From: an uncultured Clostridia bacterium
Lineage (GTDB): Bacteria > Bacillota > Clostridia > Oscillospirales > CAG-272
Assembly (NCBI GenBank): GCA_944391815.1
Contig: CALXUV010000009.1
Coordinates: 1 to 57,606, forward strand
Length of the DNA: 57,606 bases
Direction of reading: 5' to 3'
Made by a program: the position numbers and the translations under genes
Notes under the pieces: model-generated
The model's input: the letters and a program-made list of their open reading frames with translations, nothing else
The model's database searches: none
What the model was told of the DNA's origin: nothing
Part shown: one piece after another, positions 27,434-37,392 of the stretch
Position numbering within the stretch: position 1 is the first letter of the stretch
How the letters are laid out: every line of letters starts with the position of its first letter

Positions 27434-29389
27434 TTAACCGAGCAGATCGGAGAGAATTTCGGTCTCTGCCTTCATGAATTCTCTCATTTCGTCCGCCGTC
27501 AGACGCCTGTTATTCATCTGTGCAAGCAGATAAAGGTGCTTTGCTATACGCTCATTTCCGTTTTTCTCAAGACCGTTTATCAGGCGGCTGTTTGTGTTCA
27601 GAACGAGAGTTTCATCCTGTCCCGACATTCCGGCGTCTTTATCCATTCCGTACATTCTCATCATCTCACCGAATCTGCGGCTCTGCTCCGACACGGTTAT
27701 AACTGCCGCAACGCTTTCGTCCTTTAACGCCGCAAACTCGACTTTAAGTCCGTCTTTACCGCTTACCTTACGGAAAAGTGAAACCAGATCCTCGCTCTTT
27801 TTCTCTTCTCCGCCGTGCTTTATCGCACCCGCAACCTCGGAATCAACGCAGGCAAACCGAACCGGACGTTTTTGTTCAAGCATACTGATAAACTGTGTGT
27901 CTATCACTTTGTCAAGCACGACAACGTCAATACCTTCTGCCGTAAACATGGAAATATACTGCGCCTGGAGCACTTTGTCGTTTGTATAGTATACAGTCTT
28001 TATCTCTTCCTTTCCGGATTCTTTTTCTCCATCCTTTTCAGCACTGCCGGTAGAGTCTTTTTCTGCGCCGGTGTTTTCGCTTTCCTGTTTTTCTTCCGCC
28101 TTGTCGGCAGGTTTACAGTTCTTTTCGAGATACTCGTCAAGTGTGAGTTTGTCACCGGAAGCTGTCTCAAACATAAGAGCATCTTTTACTCGGTCATAGA
28201 ACTTGCCGTCACGCATACATGCATACTCAACGAAAATCTTTATGTCGTTCCAGATCTTTTCGTACTGCTCTCTGTCGGAATTTTTCATGCCGGTTATCTT
28301 ATCGGCAACCTTCTTTGCTATATGCGCAGTCAGTCTTGTGACATAGCCGTTGTTCTGCAGATAGCTTCTCGAAACGTTAAGCGGAAGATCCGGACAGTCA
28401 AGCACGCCTTTGAGCATCAGCATGTAGTCAGGGATAACTTCCTTTATGTTGTCAGCAACGAATACCTGATTATAGTAAAGTTTTACTTGACCTTCAAGGC
28501 TGTCAGTTTCGTAGTTGAGCTTCGGAAAATACAGTATTCCTTTGAAGTTGAGCGGATAATCGGCGTTTATATGGATCTGGAACAGCGGATCACGGTAGTC
28601 GGAGAACACCTTTCTGTAAAACTCTTTGTATTCTTCTTCCGTGCAATCAGAGGGGTTTTTCAGCCACAGAGGCTGGGTGTCGTTTATCGGCTTTTCCTTG
28701 TTTTCAGACTCTTCGCTTTCGCCGTCTTTTGCCTCTGACTTGTCTTTCGGCTTACCCGCAACCTCGAAATATATCTCAACCGGCATAAAGCGGCAGTACT
28801 TTTCAAGCACAGAACGTATTTTATATTCTTCAAGGTATTCGCTGTTTTCCTCGTTTACATGCAGGATAACATCGGTACCTCTGCCCGATTTTTCAAAGGG
28901 CATGAACTCAAAATCACCCGCCTCTCTGCAAATCCATTTAACCGACGGTTCGTCTCTGTAAGATTTACTTATAACCTCGACGGTGTCTGCCACCATGAAC
29001 GCCGAGTAAAATCCGAGTCCGAAATGACCGATAATTCCGCCTCCGCCGCTCTTGCCTTCGTACTTCTCGATGAAGTCGAGCGCACCCGAAAGTGCGATCT
29101 GACATATATATTTCTTTATTTCATCGGCACTCATACCTATTCCGTTATCGGAAACGGTAAGCGTTTTCAGCTCTTTATCAAGCGTTACCGTTATGCGGTA
29201 CGGCTCATCGCTCTCCTTTGCTTCCGACAAAGAGACAAGCCTTTTGTGTTTGGTTACCGCATCGCACGCATTCGATACGAGTTCCCTCAGGAATATCTCT
29301 TTTTCCGAGTAAAGCCACTGCTTTATAACCGGAAATATATTTTCGGTACTGACCGAAACTCCGCCTTTTTCGTTTTTCACTTCGTCCAT
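27434..29389 (-). CDS. htpG: Hsp90-family chaperone HtpG
   Basis: 651 aa ATP-dependent chaperone. The GHKL ATPase motifs are all in the N-terminal 190 residues: ELVSNACDA, DNGIGM, GHFGLGFYSAF. The middle domain (about 235-430) and C-terminal dimerisation domain follow; the linker between residues 205 and 230 is a run of acidic and Lys residues. A second charged insertion lies near 430-465. Ribosome binding site GAGGTG. The promoter is at 29431-29459. I saw no CIRCE inverted repeat, so HrcA control is not supported. Confidence 0.96.
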   Translation of the reverse strand: MDEVKNEKGGVSVSTENIFPVIKQWLYSEKEIFLRELVSNACDAVTKHKRLVSLSEAKESDEPYRITVTLDKELKTLTVSDNGIGMSADEIKKYICQIALSGALDFIEKYEGKSGGGGIIGHFGLGFYSAFMVADTVEVISKSYRDEPSVKWICREAGDFEFMPFEKSGRGTDVILHVNEENSEYLEEYKIRSVLEKYCRFMPVEIYFEVAGKPKDKSEAKDGESEESENKEKPINDTQPLWLKNPSDCTEEEYKEFYRKVFSDYRDPLFQIHINADYPLNFKGILYFPKLNYETDSLEGQVKLYYNQVFVADNIKEVIPDYMLMLKGVLDCPDLPLNVSRSYLQNNGYVTRLTAHIAKKVADKITGMKNSDREQYEKIWNDIKIFVEYACMRDGKFYDRVKDALMFETASGDKLTLDEYLEKNCKPADKAEEKQESENTGAEKDSTGSAEKDGEKESGKEEIKTVYYTNDKVLQAQYISMFTAEGIDVVVLDKVIDTQFISMLEQKRPVRFACVDSEVAGAIKHGGEEKKSEDLVSLFRKVSGKDGLKVEFAALKDESVAAVITVSEQSRRFGEMMRMYGMDKDAGMSGQDETLVLNTNSRLINGLEKNGNERIAKHLYLLAQMNNRRLTADEMREFMKAETEILSDLLG

Positions 29390-29430
29390 TTATTACACCT
29401 CTTTTATAACTCTTTTATTACATTAAGGCA

Positions 29431-29459
29431 AGTATACCAAAACCGACTGTTTTTTTCAA
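29431..29459 (-). promoter_or_regulatory. Promoter of htpG
   Basis: TTGAAA (29459-29454) and TATACT (29436-29431) on the minus strand with a 17-base spacer, about 40 bases before the htpG start. The following 29460-29880 stretch up to the galK promoter holds no gene that I can support. Confidence 0.75.
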
Positions 29460-29880
29460 TAGTTTTCATATATGTTTTTAATTGTTTTAATATGACGTTA
29501 ACAAAATATAAATAAATTTTGTTTTTCAACACCGCCTTGTAACTGTTTTTTTGTAGCATGAGATCAGACCCGAAAACCGTTTTTTCAGTTTCGTCATCGC
29601 TTTATGTCAGGTATTTGCGGCTGTTTCTGTCGGTTCGAAAATGCATTTGCACATGCTGAAAAAATATTTAAATAAACAGCCACACAATACAAGGATAAAG
29701 CCTGAAATCAGGTCACAGAAGCAGCTGTCAGCATAAGAATCAAGTCGCAATAACTGTTTTCATAGGCTATCCGCAACAAAATGATCAAACAATTGAATTA
29801 CGTTTTTTACAGCTGATTGTCAGTGTACAAATCAAGTCCGGACAGCAAGTATTTACCGGCGAAAAAGCGGTTATGCATGA

Positions 29881-29909
29881 TTGACAAAAAGGCAGATGTG
29901 TGGTATAAT
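29881..29909 (+). promoter_or_regulatory. Consensus sigma-A promoter of galK
   Basis: TTGACA (29881-29886), 17-base spacer, TATAAT (29904-29909): both hexamers are perfect. The leader to the ATG is about 55 bases. No operator palindrome was recognised. Confidence 0.88.
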
Positions 29910-29969
29910 GAATGGAAAACAAGTAATATTATAGCGTATACCGAAAATAAAACGGAAGGTGGATTTTAT

Positions 29970-31244
29970 ATGAACGCAACCGAAATGATAAAACAGATCA
30001 AAGGCGGTAACTATGATGACCGTTTTGCAAAGCTTTACGGCACCCACAAAGCCGCTGCACAGAAAACAAGATATATTGAGGCGATAAATGAATTCACAGC
30101 TCTGTACGGCGACCGTGAAATAACGCTTTTCTCGGTTCCGGGACGTTCCGAAATTTCCGGAAACCATACCGACCACAACTGCGGGTGCGTTCTTGCGGCA
30201 GCGCTTGACCTCGATATCATCGCCGTGGCCTCTGAAACCGATGACGGTAAAATTTCCGTAAAAAGCAAGGGATTCCCGATGGACGAAATCGACATATCGG
30301 TTCTCTCTCCCGACAGCTACGATGATTACAGTGCCGCTGCAATCATCGCCGGTATCTGCGACGGTTTTGCAAAAAGAAACTTCAGATACGGAAGTTTTGT
30401 CGCCTACACAACTTCAGATGTTCTGAAAGGCTCCGGAATTTCATCTTCGGCGGCTTTTGAAGTACAGATCTGCAACATTCTTAATCACTTCTATAACGAC
30501 GGAGTTATCCCCGCACCTGAGCTTGCAAAAATATCACAGTACGCCGAAAACGTCTTCTTCGGTAAACCGAGCGGTCTTATGGATCAGACGGCTTGCGCGG
30601 TCGGAGGATTTGTTGCCATAGATTTCGAAAACCCCGAAACCCCCATTATAGAAAAAGTGGATTTCAGCCTTGAAAAAGCCGGATACAAGCTCTGCATTAT
30701 CAACACCGGCGGAAATCATGCCGACCTTAACGAGGATTATGCTTCCATTCCGCAGGAGATGCGTCTTGTCGCTTCCTTTTTCGGAAAAACACACCTGCGT
30801 GGCGTAACTTACGACCGGATAATTGAAAATCTTGCAGAACTGCGCCGCATTGCAGGAGACAGAGCCATACTGCGTGCCATGCATTTTATCGAAGAAAATA
30901 TAAGAGTAACAAACCAGAAAAAAGCGCTCCAGTCGGGTGATGTCAGAACATTCCTTGACGGCGTTCTTGCTTCCGGAGACTCCTCTTTCAAACAGCTTCA
31001 GAACGTTTTCACAGTCAAAAACGTAAAAGAGCAGGGACTTTCTCTGGCACTTGCGCTTTGCAAGCACTATCTCGACGGCAAGGGCGGGGCTTACCGTGTC
31101 CACGGCGGAGGATTTGCCGGAACTGTTCAGGCGTTCGTACCTGCGGATATCTGCGATGATTTCAAAAAATTCATGGATAATTGTTTCGGCGAAAACGCCT
31201 GCGCTGTTCTTAACATCAGAAGCGAAGGCGCATGCAAATTCTGA
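29970..31244 (+). CDS. galK: Galactokinase
   Basis: 424 aa GHMP-family sugar kinase making galactose-1-phosphate for the Leloir pathway. Motif 1 is PGRSEISGNHTDHNCG (near residue 55), the ATP motif is KGSGISSSAAFE (near 150), and motif 3 is YRVHGGGFAGTV (near 375). The Asn in GNHTDH replaces the Glu of GEHTDY found in E. coli, a variant I recall as usual in clostridial members. The start at 29970 follows CGGAAGGTGG; a longer frame runs upstream through the promoter. galT and galE are not nearby. Confidence 0.92.
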   Translation: MNATEMIKQIKGGNYDDRFAKLYGTHKAAAQKTRYIEAINEFTALYGDREITLFSVPGRSEISGNHTDHNCGCVLAAALDLDIIAVASETDDGKISVKSKGFPMDEIDISVLSPDSYDDYSAAAIIAGICDGFAKRNFRYGSFVAYTTSDVLKGSGISSSAAFEVQICNILNHFYNDGVIPAPELAKISQYAENVFFGKPSGLMDQTACAVGGFVAIDFENPETPIIEKVDFSLEKAGYKLCIINTGGNHADLNEDYASIPQEMRLVASFFGKTHLRGVTYDRIIENLAELRRIAGDRAILRAMHFIEENIRVTNQKKALQSGDVRTFLDGVLASGDSSFKQLQNVFTVKNVKEQGLSLALALCKHYLDGKGGAYRVHGGGFAGTVQAFVPADICDDFKKFMDNCFGENACAVLNIRSEGACKF

Positions 31245-31593
31245 TTTTATAAGAATTTTTCAGAAAAAAATTGCGCTTCATCGCACCCGTAATTGGGTTT
31301 TGTTAAAATGATGCACTATGTCTTAAACTTCTGTGGCGTTATTTAAATCAGTGTCGGGCTGAAATTCCCCGAGGTCAAAACACACGATCTCTGCTCATTG
31401 ATTTAACCGGCACGTCAGTTAAAAACATTTATTACCGTTACCGTAAACTCAGCCAACAACACTGATTTTAAAACAGAATCCGAGGGTTAAGCTGAACGTA
31501 AACCGGATTTTAATAAAAACACACACGGGTAAACTAACTTACGCTGCGTTTAAAAACTCACAATAACATCATAGCTTCACGAAAGGAAAGAAA
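31245..31593. other. galK-walJ gap, no gene seen
   Basis: 350 bases. An AATCAGTGT block near 31346 is repeated inverted (ACACTGATT near 31459), about 100 bases apart. Nothing resembling a strong terminator or a reading frame was found. Confidence 0.35.
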
Positions 31594-32466
31594 ATGACCG
31601 GCACCGATTTTTTCGCTTCTCTTGCTTCCGGCTCGAAAGCCAATTGCTACGTAATAAAAACCGCCGACACGGTTCTGTTAATTGACGCCGGTCTCTCTTT
31701 CAGGAAAACAAGCACAAGGCTTATGAGTCTCGGACTGACTCCGGATATGATCGACGCCGTTGTCATTACCCACGAGCACTGCGATCACACTGCAGGACTT
31801 CCCATGCTCGCCAAAAATATAAATGCACCTGTTTACATGACAGAAGCGTGCTATCTTTCTTACATACGCAGCAAGGGTTTCGACCTGCGCAACCGCATTA
31901 CGCAAATCGGTACTCAAAAGGAAATAAGGGTAAAAAGCAGTGTCATTGAAACATTTTCGGTGCCTCATGACAGCGCCGACTGCATAGCTCTGAAAATCAG
32001 CTCCGGAAGTCAGTGTTACGGAATTTGCACGGACACTCCGGTTCCTCCTCCTCCGGACTTTTTTCACGGTTGCTCAGCTGTGGCTGTTGAGTCAAATTAC
32101 GATCCGGAAATGCTTAAATGCGGAAGTTATCCGGAAAACCTCAAATACAGAATAATGTCTCGCTGCGGTCACATGTCAAACGACGGGGCGGCAATGTATG
32201 CCGCCGAGCTTGGAAACCGGGGCTGCTTACGCATAATGCTTTGCCACCTCAGTCTTGAAAACAACACTCCCGAAATTGCACGCCGGACTGTCGGAAGCCG
32301 TTACCGAGGTGAGTTGCTTTGCGCCGCTCCGGACAGCGTAACACTTTGCGCAGGCAACTTGTCAGATACGCATTTTTCAAAATCACAGGAAAAAGAAACA
32401 CAGACAAAAGAAATCACGCCGACGAAATTAACGGCAGAAGCCAGAGAGAGACTACTGCCATGCTGA
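31594..32466 (+). CDS. walJ: Metallo-beta-lactamase-fold hydrolase (WalJ/YycJ-like)
   Basis: 290 aa. SLASGSKANCYVI at the start and THEHCDHTAGLP (near residue 61) are hallmarks of the WalJ/YycJ group; DTPVPPPPDFF and later His residues complete the metal site. WalJ is a proposed 5'-3' nuclease linked to wall homeostasis or repair. The last 35-40 residues are a Lys/Thr-rich extension whose codons overlap the start of rlmH. The walRK two-component genes that often precede it are absent. Ribosome binding site GAAAGGAAAG. Confidence 0.88.
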   Translation: MTGTDFFASLASGSKANCYVIKTADTVLLIDAGLSFRKTSTRLMSLGLTPDMIDAVVITHEHCDHTAGLPMLAKNINAPVYMTEACYLSYIRSKGFDLRNRITQIGTQKEIRVKSSVIETFSVPHDSADCIALKISSGSQCYGICTDTPVPPPPDFFHGCSAVAVESNYDPEMLKCGSYPENLKYRIMSRCGHMSNDGAAMYAAELGNRGCLRIMLCHLSLENNTPEIARRTVGSRYRGELLCAAPDSVTLCAGNLSDTHFSKSQEKETQTKEITPTKLTAEARERLLPC

Positions 32467-32885
32467 ATGTAAAAATAGTTACAATAGGCGGACTCCGTGA
32501 AAGCTATTTGAGAGAAGCGGCGGCTGAGTACGAGAAGCGATGCAGACCTTATTGCAAGCTTTCGGTAATCGAACTCAAAAGCGAAACTGCACTTGCGGGT
32601 GCGCTCGAAGATAAAAATTACAAAATTGCACTCTGCGTTGAGGGCAAAGAACTATCTTCGCCCGAGCTTTCAGCTCTGATCGAAAAGGCTGCCGTACAGG
32701 GTGCCGGAGGTGTAACTTTCGTTATCGGCGGAGCAGACGGTCTTGACGAAAAAAGCAAACAGCTTTGCGATTTCCGTCTTTCTTTTTCAAAGATGACTTT
32801 TCCTCACCAGCTCATGCGTGTTATTCTGACCGAACAGCTTTACCGTGCTCTTAATATTTCTGCCGGCGGTCATTATCACCACTAA
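32460..32885 (+). CDS. rlmH: 23S rRNA pseudouridine-1915 N3-methyltransferase, short form
   Basis: 141 aa SPOUT-family methyltransferase acting on assembled 70S ribosomes. TIGGLRESYLREAAAEY at the start, FVIGGADGL, LSFSKMTFPHQLMRVIL and the terminal GGHYHH match the family. It is about 18 residues shorter than usual; the gap falls in the variable loop after IELKSE, not in the knotted SAM site. The ATG at 32460 overlaps the walJ stop codon (ATGCTGA), so translation is coupled; walJ-rlmH adjacency is seen in other Firmicutes. Repeat cluster 4 starts immediately after the stop. Confidence 0.93.
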   Translation: MLNVKIVTIGGLRESYLREAAAEYEKRCRPYCKLSVIELKSETALAGALEDKNYKIALCVEGKELSSPELSALIEKAAVQGAGGVTFVIGGADGLDEKSKQLCDFRLSFSKMTFPHQLMRVILTEQLYRALNISAGGHYHH

Positions 32886-32886
32886 C

Positions 32887-34118
32887 CCCCCCGCTTTTTG
32901 AAAAAAGCTTGGCAAAAACTTTTCTCGCAAATTAGTTTGAGAGAGATTTGCTGTTTTGGGAAGAGATTTAACAACGTTTTTTCTCAAATAAAAAGTATTT
33001 CAACAAATCCAATGTAGAGAAGTTTTTTGCCCCCCACTTTTTGTAAAAAGTGGGTCAAAAACATTTCTAGCAAACGAGTTAGAGATAAGTTTGATGTTTT
33101 GGGAAGAGATTTAACAACGTTTTTTCTCAAATAAAAAGTATTTCAACAAATCCAAAGTAGAGAAGTTTTTTGCTTACTTTTTTACAAAAAAGTAGGTGGC
33201 AAAAGCTTTTCTCGCGGTCAGGTTTGAGTGTGTTTTGTTGTTTGTGGGTTAGATTGAACAGCATTTTTGCGCAAATGATAAGCCTTTCCACAAATTCAAA
33301 GTAGAGAAGTTTTTTGCCTACTTTTTTTCAAAAAAGTAGGTGGCAAAAGCTTTTCTCGCGGTCAGGTTTGAAGTGTGTTTTTCTGTTTGTGGGTTAGATT
33401 GAACAGCATTTTTTCGCAAATAATAAGCCTTTCCACAAATCCAAAGCAGAGAAGTTTTTTGCTTACTTTTTTACAAAAAAGTAAGCCGCTTTTTGAAAAA
33501 AGCTTGGCAAAAACTTTTCTAGCAAACGAGTTAGAGATAAGTTTGATGTTTTGGGAAGAGATTTAACAACGTTTTTTCTCAAATAAAAAGTATTTCCACA
33601 AATCCAAAGTAGAGAAGTTTTTTGCCTACTTTTTTTCAAAAAAGTAGGTGGCAAAAACTTTTCTCGCGGTCAGGTTTGAGTGTGTTATGTTGTTTGTGGG
33701 TTAGATTGAACAGCATTTTTGCGCAAATGATAAGCATTTCTACAAATCCAAAGTAGAGAAGTTTTTTGTAAAACGAAATTGATATAAGTTTGTTGTTTAA
33801 GGATCATATTAACAATAGTTTCTCACAAACAGGATCGAGGCAAGCTTTGTTGTTTTTGAAAGAGACTGAACTACAATTTCACGCAAATTAAAAGTATATC
33901 CACAAATCCAATGTAGAGGAGTTTTTTGCCTACTTTTTTACAAAAAAGTAGGTGGCAAAAGCTTTTCTCGCAAATGAGTTTGAGAGAGATTTGCTGTTTT
34001 GGGAAGAGATTTAACAACGATTTTACACAAATAATAAATATTTCCACAAATCCAAAGCAGAGGAGTTTTTTGCCTACTTTTTTTCAAAAAAGTAGGAGCT
34101 TTTTTCAAAAAGCGGGAA
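32887..34118 (-). repeat. Repeat cluster 4 (about 8 units, reverse)
   Basis: Largest cluster, filling rlmH-mnmG. Bodies run on the minus strand and end at a GTAGAGAAG block near 33015, 33155, 33298, 33445, 33605, 33750, 33910 and 34060. All linker head types occur (AGC, CCCAC, CCTAC, CTTAC). The stretch 33763-33899 is the inverted partner of 9591-9725, with only about three differences by eye. The right end is within 15 bases of the mnmG start, so cluster sequence forms the mnmG leader. Confidence 0.92.
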
Positions 34119-34133
34119 AAAAAGGAGAAAAGA

Positions 34134-36014
34134 ATGACTTTTTCAGCTGATACCGCCGACGTTGCGGTAATCGGCGCCGGACATGCCGGTGTCGAAGCGG
34201 CGCTCGCCTGCGCCAGAATGGGTATGAACACCATATTATTTACGCTGAGCCTCGACCAGATTGCAAATATGCCGTGCAATCCGTCGATCGGCGGAACCGG
34301 CAAAGGTCACCTCGTGTATGAAATAGACGCACTTGGTGGCGAAATGGGTTACGCTGCCGACAAAGTGACAATGCAAAGCCGCACGCTCAACCTCGGAAAA
34401 GGACCTGCCGTTCACTCAAAAAGGATTCAGGCGGACCGCATGCTTTACCATTCAATTATGAAAAAAACATTGGAGGACTGCCCCGGACTCAAAATAATAC
34501 AGTCGGAGATAGTTTCAGTCGGAACGGAAAACGGCAGACTCTGTTCGGTTACAAGCCGCCTTGGCGCCGTTTACAGCGTCAAAGCCGCAATTATCTGCTC
34601 GGGCACCTACCTTTCCGGAAGAGTCATCACAGGTCAGACAGCTTACGCTTCAGGTCCGGACGGCTCGCTTCCATCTGTCGGACTGAGCGATTGTCTAAGG
34701 GAACTCGGAACGGAAATTCTGCGTTTCAAAACAGGCACTCCGCCGAGAATTCACAGACGTTCAATTGACTTTTCGGTTCTTGAACGTCAGGACGGTGAGA
34801 ATTATTTTGCACCATATTCATTCAGGAGCTATCCCGAACTGACCGCAAAACGTGCAACTGTCCCCTGTTACATCGCCTACACAAATGAAACTACGCACCA
34901 AATTATCCGAGACAACCTTCATCTTTCGCCGCTCTATTCGGGCGTAATAAAAGGTACCGGACCGAGATACTGCCCGAGTATCGAAGACAAGGTCGTCAGA
35001 TTCGCCGACAAGACCCGTCACCAGCTTTTCGCCGAACCTATGGGATTCGATACCGAGGAGATTTATCTGCAAGGCTTCAGCTCGTCGCTTCCGGCAAATG
35101 TCCAGCTCCGCATGCTGCATTCACTGAAAGGCTTTGAAAACGCTGAAGTTATGCGTTTCGCCTACGCCATTGAATATGACTGCATAAACCCTCAGCAACT
35201 CAGCCCAACGCTTGAGTTCAAACACATCCCGGGACTTTACGGAGCCGGTCAGTTCAACGGCACATCCGGTTACGAGGAAGCGGCGGCTCAGGGACTTGTC
35301 GCCGGCATCAATGCCGCCCTTAAAATTCTCGGAAAACCGCCAATGATTTTATCACGCGACAGCAGTTATATAGGTACACTCATCGACGACATCGTCACCA
35401 AAGGCACAAATGAACCCTACCGGATTATGACGTCACGTTCCGAATACCGACTGCTTCTGAGACAAAGCAACGCCTGTTTCCGACTGATGGAGGAAGGAAG
35501 ACGAAGCGGACTGGTTTCAGAGGAGAGATACAGTCAACTTTGCGGGGAGCTCAGCGAAATCAAAAAAGAAATCGCTCGGGTAAGTTCAAAAACAATTGCA
35601 CCCGGAAAAGAAATAAACGACATTCTTACCGAAAACGGCACCTCGCCGATTTCAACAGGCGTGAAACTCGCTGAGCTGATTAAACGTCCGCAGCTGAGTT
35701 ATGAAAAGCTCGAAAAGGTCGATGATGAGTATAAAAAATTACCGCCAACAGTAAGAATTGAAGCCGAAATCCGAATAAAATACGAAGGTTACATTTCACG
35801 GCAGATAGAAGACGCTGAAAGAATGAAAAACCTCGAAGTAAAAAAGCTGCCAAGCGATATTGATTACGCGGAGATCAAAGGTTTAAGACTTGAAGCGAGA
35901 CAAAAACTGAATAAAGTAAGACCTGAAAACATAGGACAGGCGAGCCGCATAAGCGGAGTTTCACCGGCTGATATTTCGGTACTTCTCATCTGGCTCAAAC
36001 TGAATAAGTTATAA
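34134..36014 (+). CDS. mnmG: tRNA uridine-34 5-carboxymethylaminomethyl synthesis enzyme MnmG
   Basis: 626 aa FAD protein that with MnmE installs the cmnm5 group on wobble uridine of certain tRNAs. The N-terminal dinucleotide motif VIGAGHAGVEAA, the PCNPSIGGTGKGHLV block near residue 46 and the KTGTPPRI block near 200 are diagnostic. The helical C-terminus ends normally. The ribosome binding site AAGGAG lies just outside repeat cluster 4. Its usual partner mnmE is 14 kb away and in the opposite direction; rsmG follows 199 bases downstream as in most Firmicutes. Confidence 0.97.
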   Translation: MTFSADTADVAVIGAGHAGVEAALACARMGMNTILFTLSLDQIANMPCNPSIGGTGKGHLVYEIDALGGEMGYAADKVTMQSRTLNLGKGPAVHSKRIQADRMLYHSIMKKTLEDCPGLKIIQSEIVSVGTENGRLCSVTSRLGAVYSVKAAIICSGTYLSGRVITGQTAYASGPDGSLPSVGLSDCLRELGTEILRFKTGTPPRIHRRSIDFSVLERQDGENYFAPYSFRSYPELTAKRATVPCYIAYTNETTHQIIRDNLHLSPLYSGVIKGTGPRYCPSIEDKVVRFADKTRHQLFAEPMGFDTEEIYLQGFSSSLPANVQLRMLHSLKGFENAEVMRFAYAIEYDCINPQQLSPTLEFKHIPGLYGAGQFNGTSGYEEAAAQGLVAGINAALKILGKPPMILSRDSSYIGTLIDDIVTKGTNEPYRIMTSRSEYRLLLRQSNACFRLMEEGRRSGLVSEERYSQLCGELSEIKKEIARVSSKTIAPGKEINDILTENGTSPISTGVKLAELIKRPQLSYEKLEKVDDEYKKLPPTVRIEAEIRIKYEGYISRQIEDAERMKNLEVKKLPSDIDYAEIKGLRLEARQKLNKVRPENIGQASRISGVSPADISVLLIWLKLNKL

Positions 36015-36213
36015 ACCAAATAATATTGAGAATAAATCCTATTAATATAAAATTAAAGTCAGAAATGCCATTTATTCTATCATCTAAGAGTAATACAAGT
36101 ATAAAAAAGACTTTAATTGCTATATACAGCTAATCATTGCGAACGTGTATAAAAACGTACAAACGAAACACATCTGAAATAATTCAACATTATTTAACAC
36201 AAAGGAGCAACTA

Positions 36214-36933
36214 ATGACTTCTTTTGCTCATATTTTTCAACAAAGCCTGATAAATAATAATTTATCTGAATATTCTGATAAAACCGAGCTTTTTGAAAAA
36301 CTGTACACGGAACTTACTGAAACAAATAAACATATCAATCTCACAGCTGTCACAGAACCGGAAGAAGTATGCGGTTTGCATTTTTGCGACAGTCTGACTG
36401 TATGCAAATATCTTGGAGATTCAAAAAAACTGCTTGATATCGGTTGCGGGGCAGGATTCCCTTCACTCCCCATAGCAATTGCTTTGCCTCAGCTAAGTGT
36501 AACCGGAATGGACAGTACCGGCAAAAAAACCGAGTTTGCCGCAAGATTCGCAGAAAAATACGATATTAGTAATTTCAAAGCTGTAAATGCAAGAGCAGAA
36601 GAGTCGGCAAAGACCGATTTTCGTGAAAGTTTTGACGCAGTAACCGCACGAGCTGTCGCAAAGCTCAGTGTACTTGCCGAGATAGCGCTTCCTTTTGTCA
36701 GAACAGGCGGCATTTTTCTGTCAATGAAAGGCCCGTTGGGAGCCAAAGAAGCCGAAGAAGCCGAACCCGCTGTAACATTATGCGGCGGAAAAACAGAGTC
36801 AATTGTCACTTTAAAACTTCATATAGGAAACGAAGAACAGACACGAACACTTGTTTTAATCAGAAAAATAAGTCCGACACCGCAAAAATATCCGAGAATG
36901 TATTCTAAAATAGTAAAATCACCGCTTAAATAA
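36214..36933 (+). CDS. rsmG: 16S rRNA guanine-527 N7-methyltransferase RsmG
   Basis: 239 aa SAM-dependent methyltransferase. HINLTAVTEPEEV near residue 35 and the SAM motif LDIGCGAGFPSLPIAI (near 73) are typical, followed by MKG near 170. Loss of this enzyme is known to give low-level streptomycin resistance. Start supported by AAAGGAG. noc follows downstream after a terminator, as in Bacillus. Codon use is richer in A+T than in mnmG, and this composition continues to about 43.7 kb. Confidence 0.95.
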   Translation: MTSFAHIFQQSLINNNLSEYSDKTELFEKLYTELTETNKHINLTAVTEPEEVCGLHFCDSLTVCKYLGDSKKLLDIGCGAGFPSLPIAIALPQLSVTGMDSTGKKTEFAARFAEKYDISNFKAVNARAEESAKTDFRESFDAVTARAVAKLSVLAEIALPFVRTGGIFLSMKGPLGAKEAEEAEPAVTLCGGKTESIVTLKLHIGNEEQTRTLVLIRKISPTPQKYPRMYSKIVKSPLK

Positions 36934-36992
36934 AAGAGGAAACTAAATTTCCAATAACTTAATATTGATTTTTTCATCAGCATTTAATCAAA

Positions 36993-37019
36993 CAGCCGGC
37001 AAGACCGGCTTGTTTTTTT
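36993..37019 (+). terminator. Terminator after rsmG
   Basis: AGCCGG/CCGGCT stem with a 5-base loop followed by TTGTTTTTTT. The rest of the 36934-37392 gap is A+T rich and has no gene. Confidence 0.85.
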
Positions 37020-37392
37020 CTTATATTTCAAAGCTGATGAAAAATAAAATCAAATAAAAAAACATTTTATGTAAGTTAAATAGCCGTAAATATTTGTAAT
37101 TATGTTATCCAAAGCAAAAATCGGAATTAATAACCTTGTTTTCATAAAAACCAAAAATGAATCATAATAAAAACAAATTATAACAATATGTATCGGTGTA
37201 AATAATATTCCGGATCACATTGATTTTCCGTCGCATAATATTACAAATTAGCAATCGTTATTACACTTTGGTGACTTTTACGCAGATTTTCTACAAAACA
37301 AATGCTATTTCAACGGCGTTTTTCGCTTGAAAATCCGCAAATATAATGATAAAATGCAATCAAAAGAATTTAATATATTTTCGGAGGTTAAA

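Noticed and set aside
33280-34050. ATTTCCACA in repeat bodies as dispersed DnaA boxes
   Set aside because: Seven of nine at best, and many units have TTGTTGAA or other changes at that place; the site is not conserved across units.
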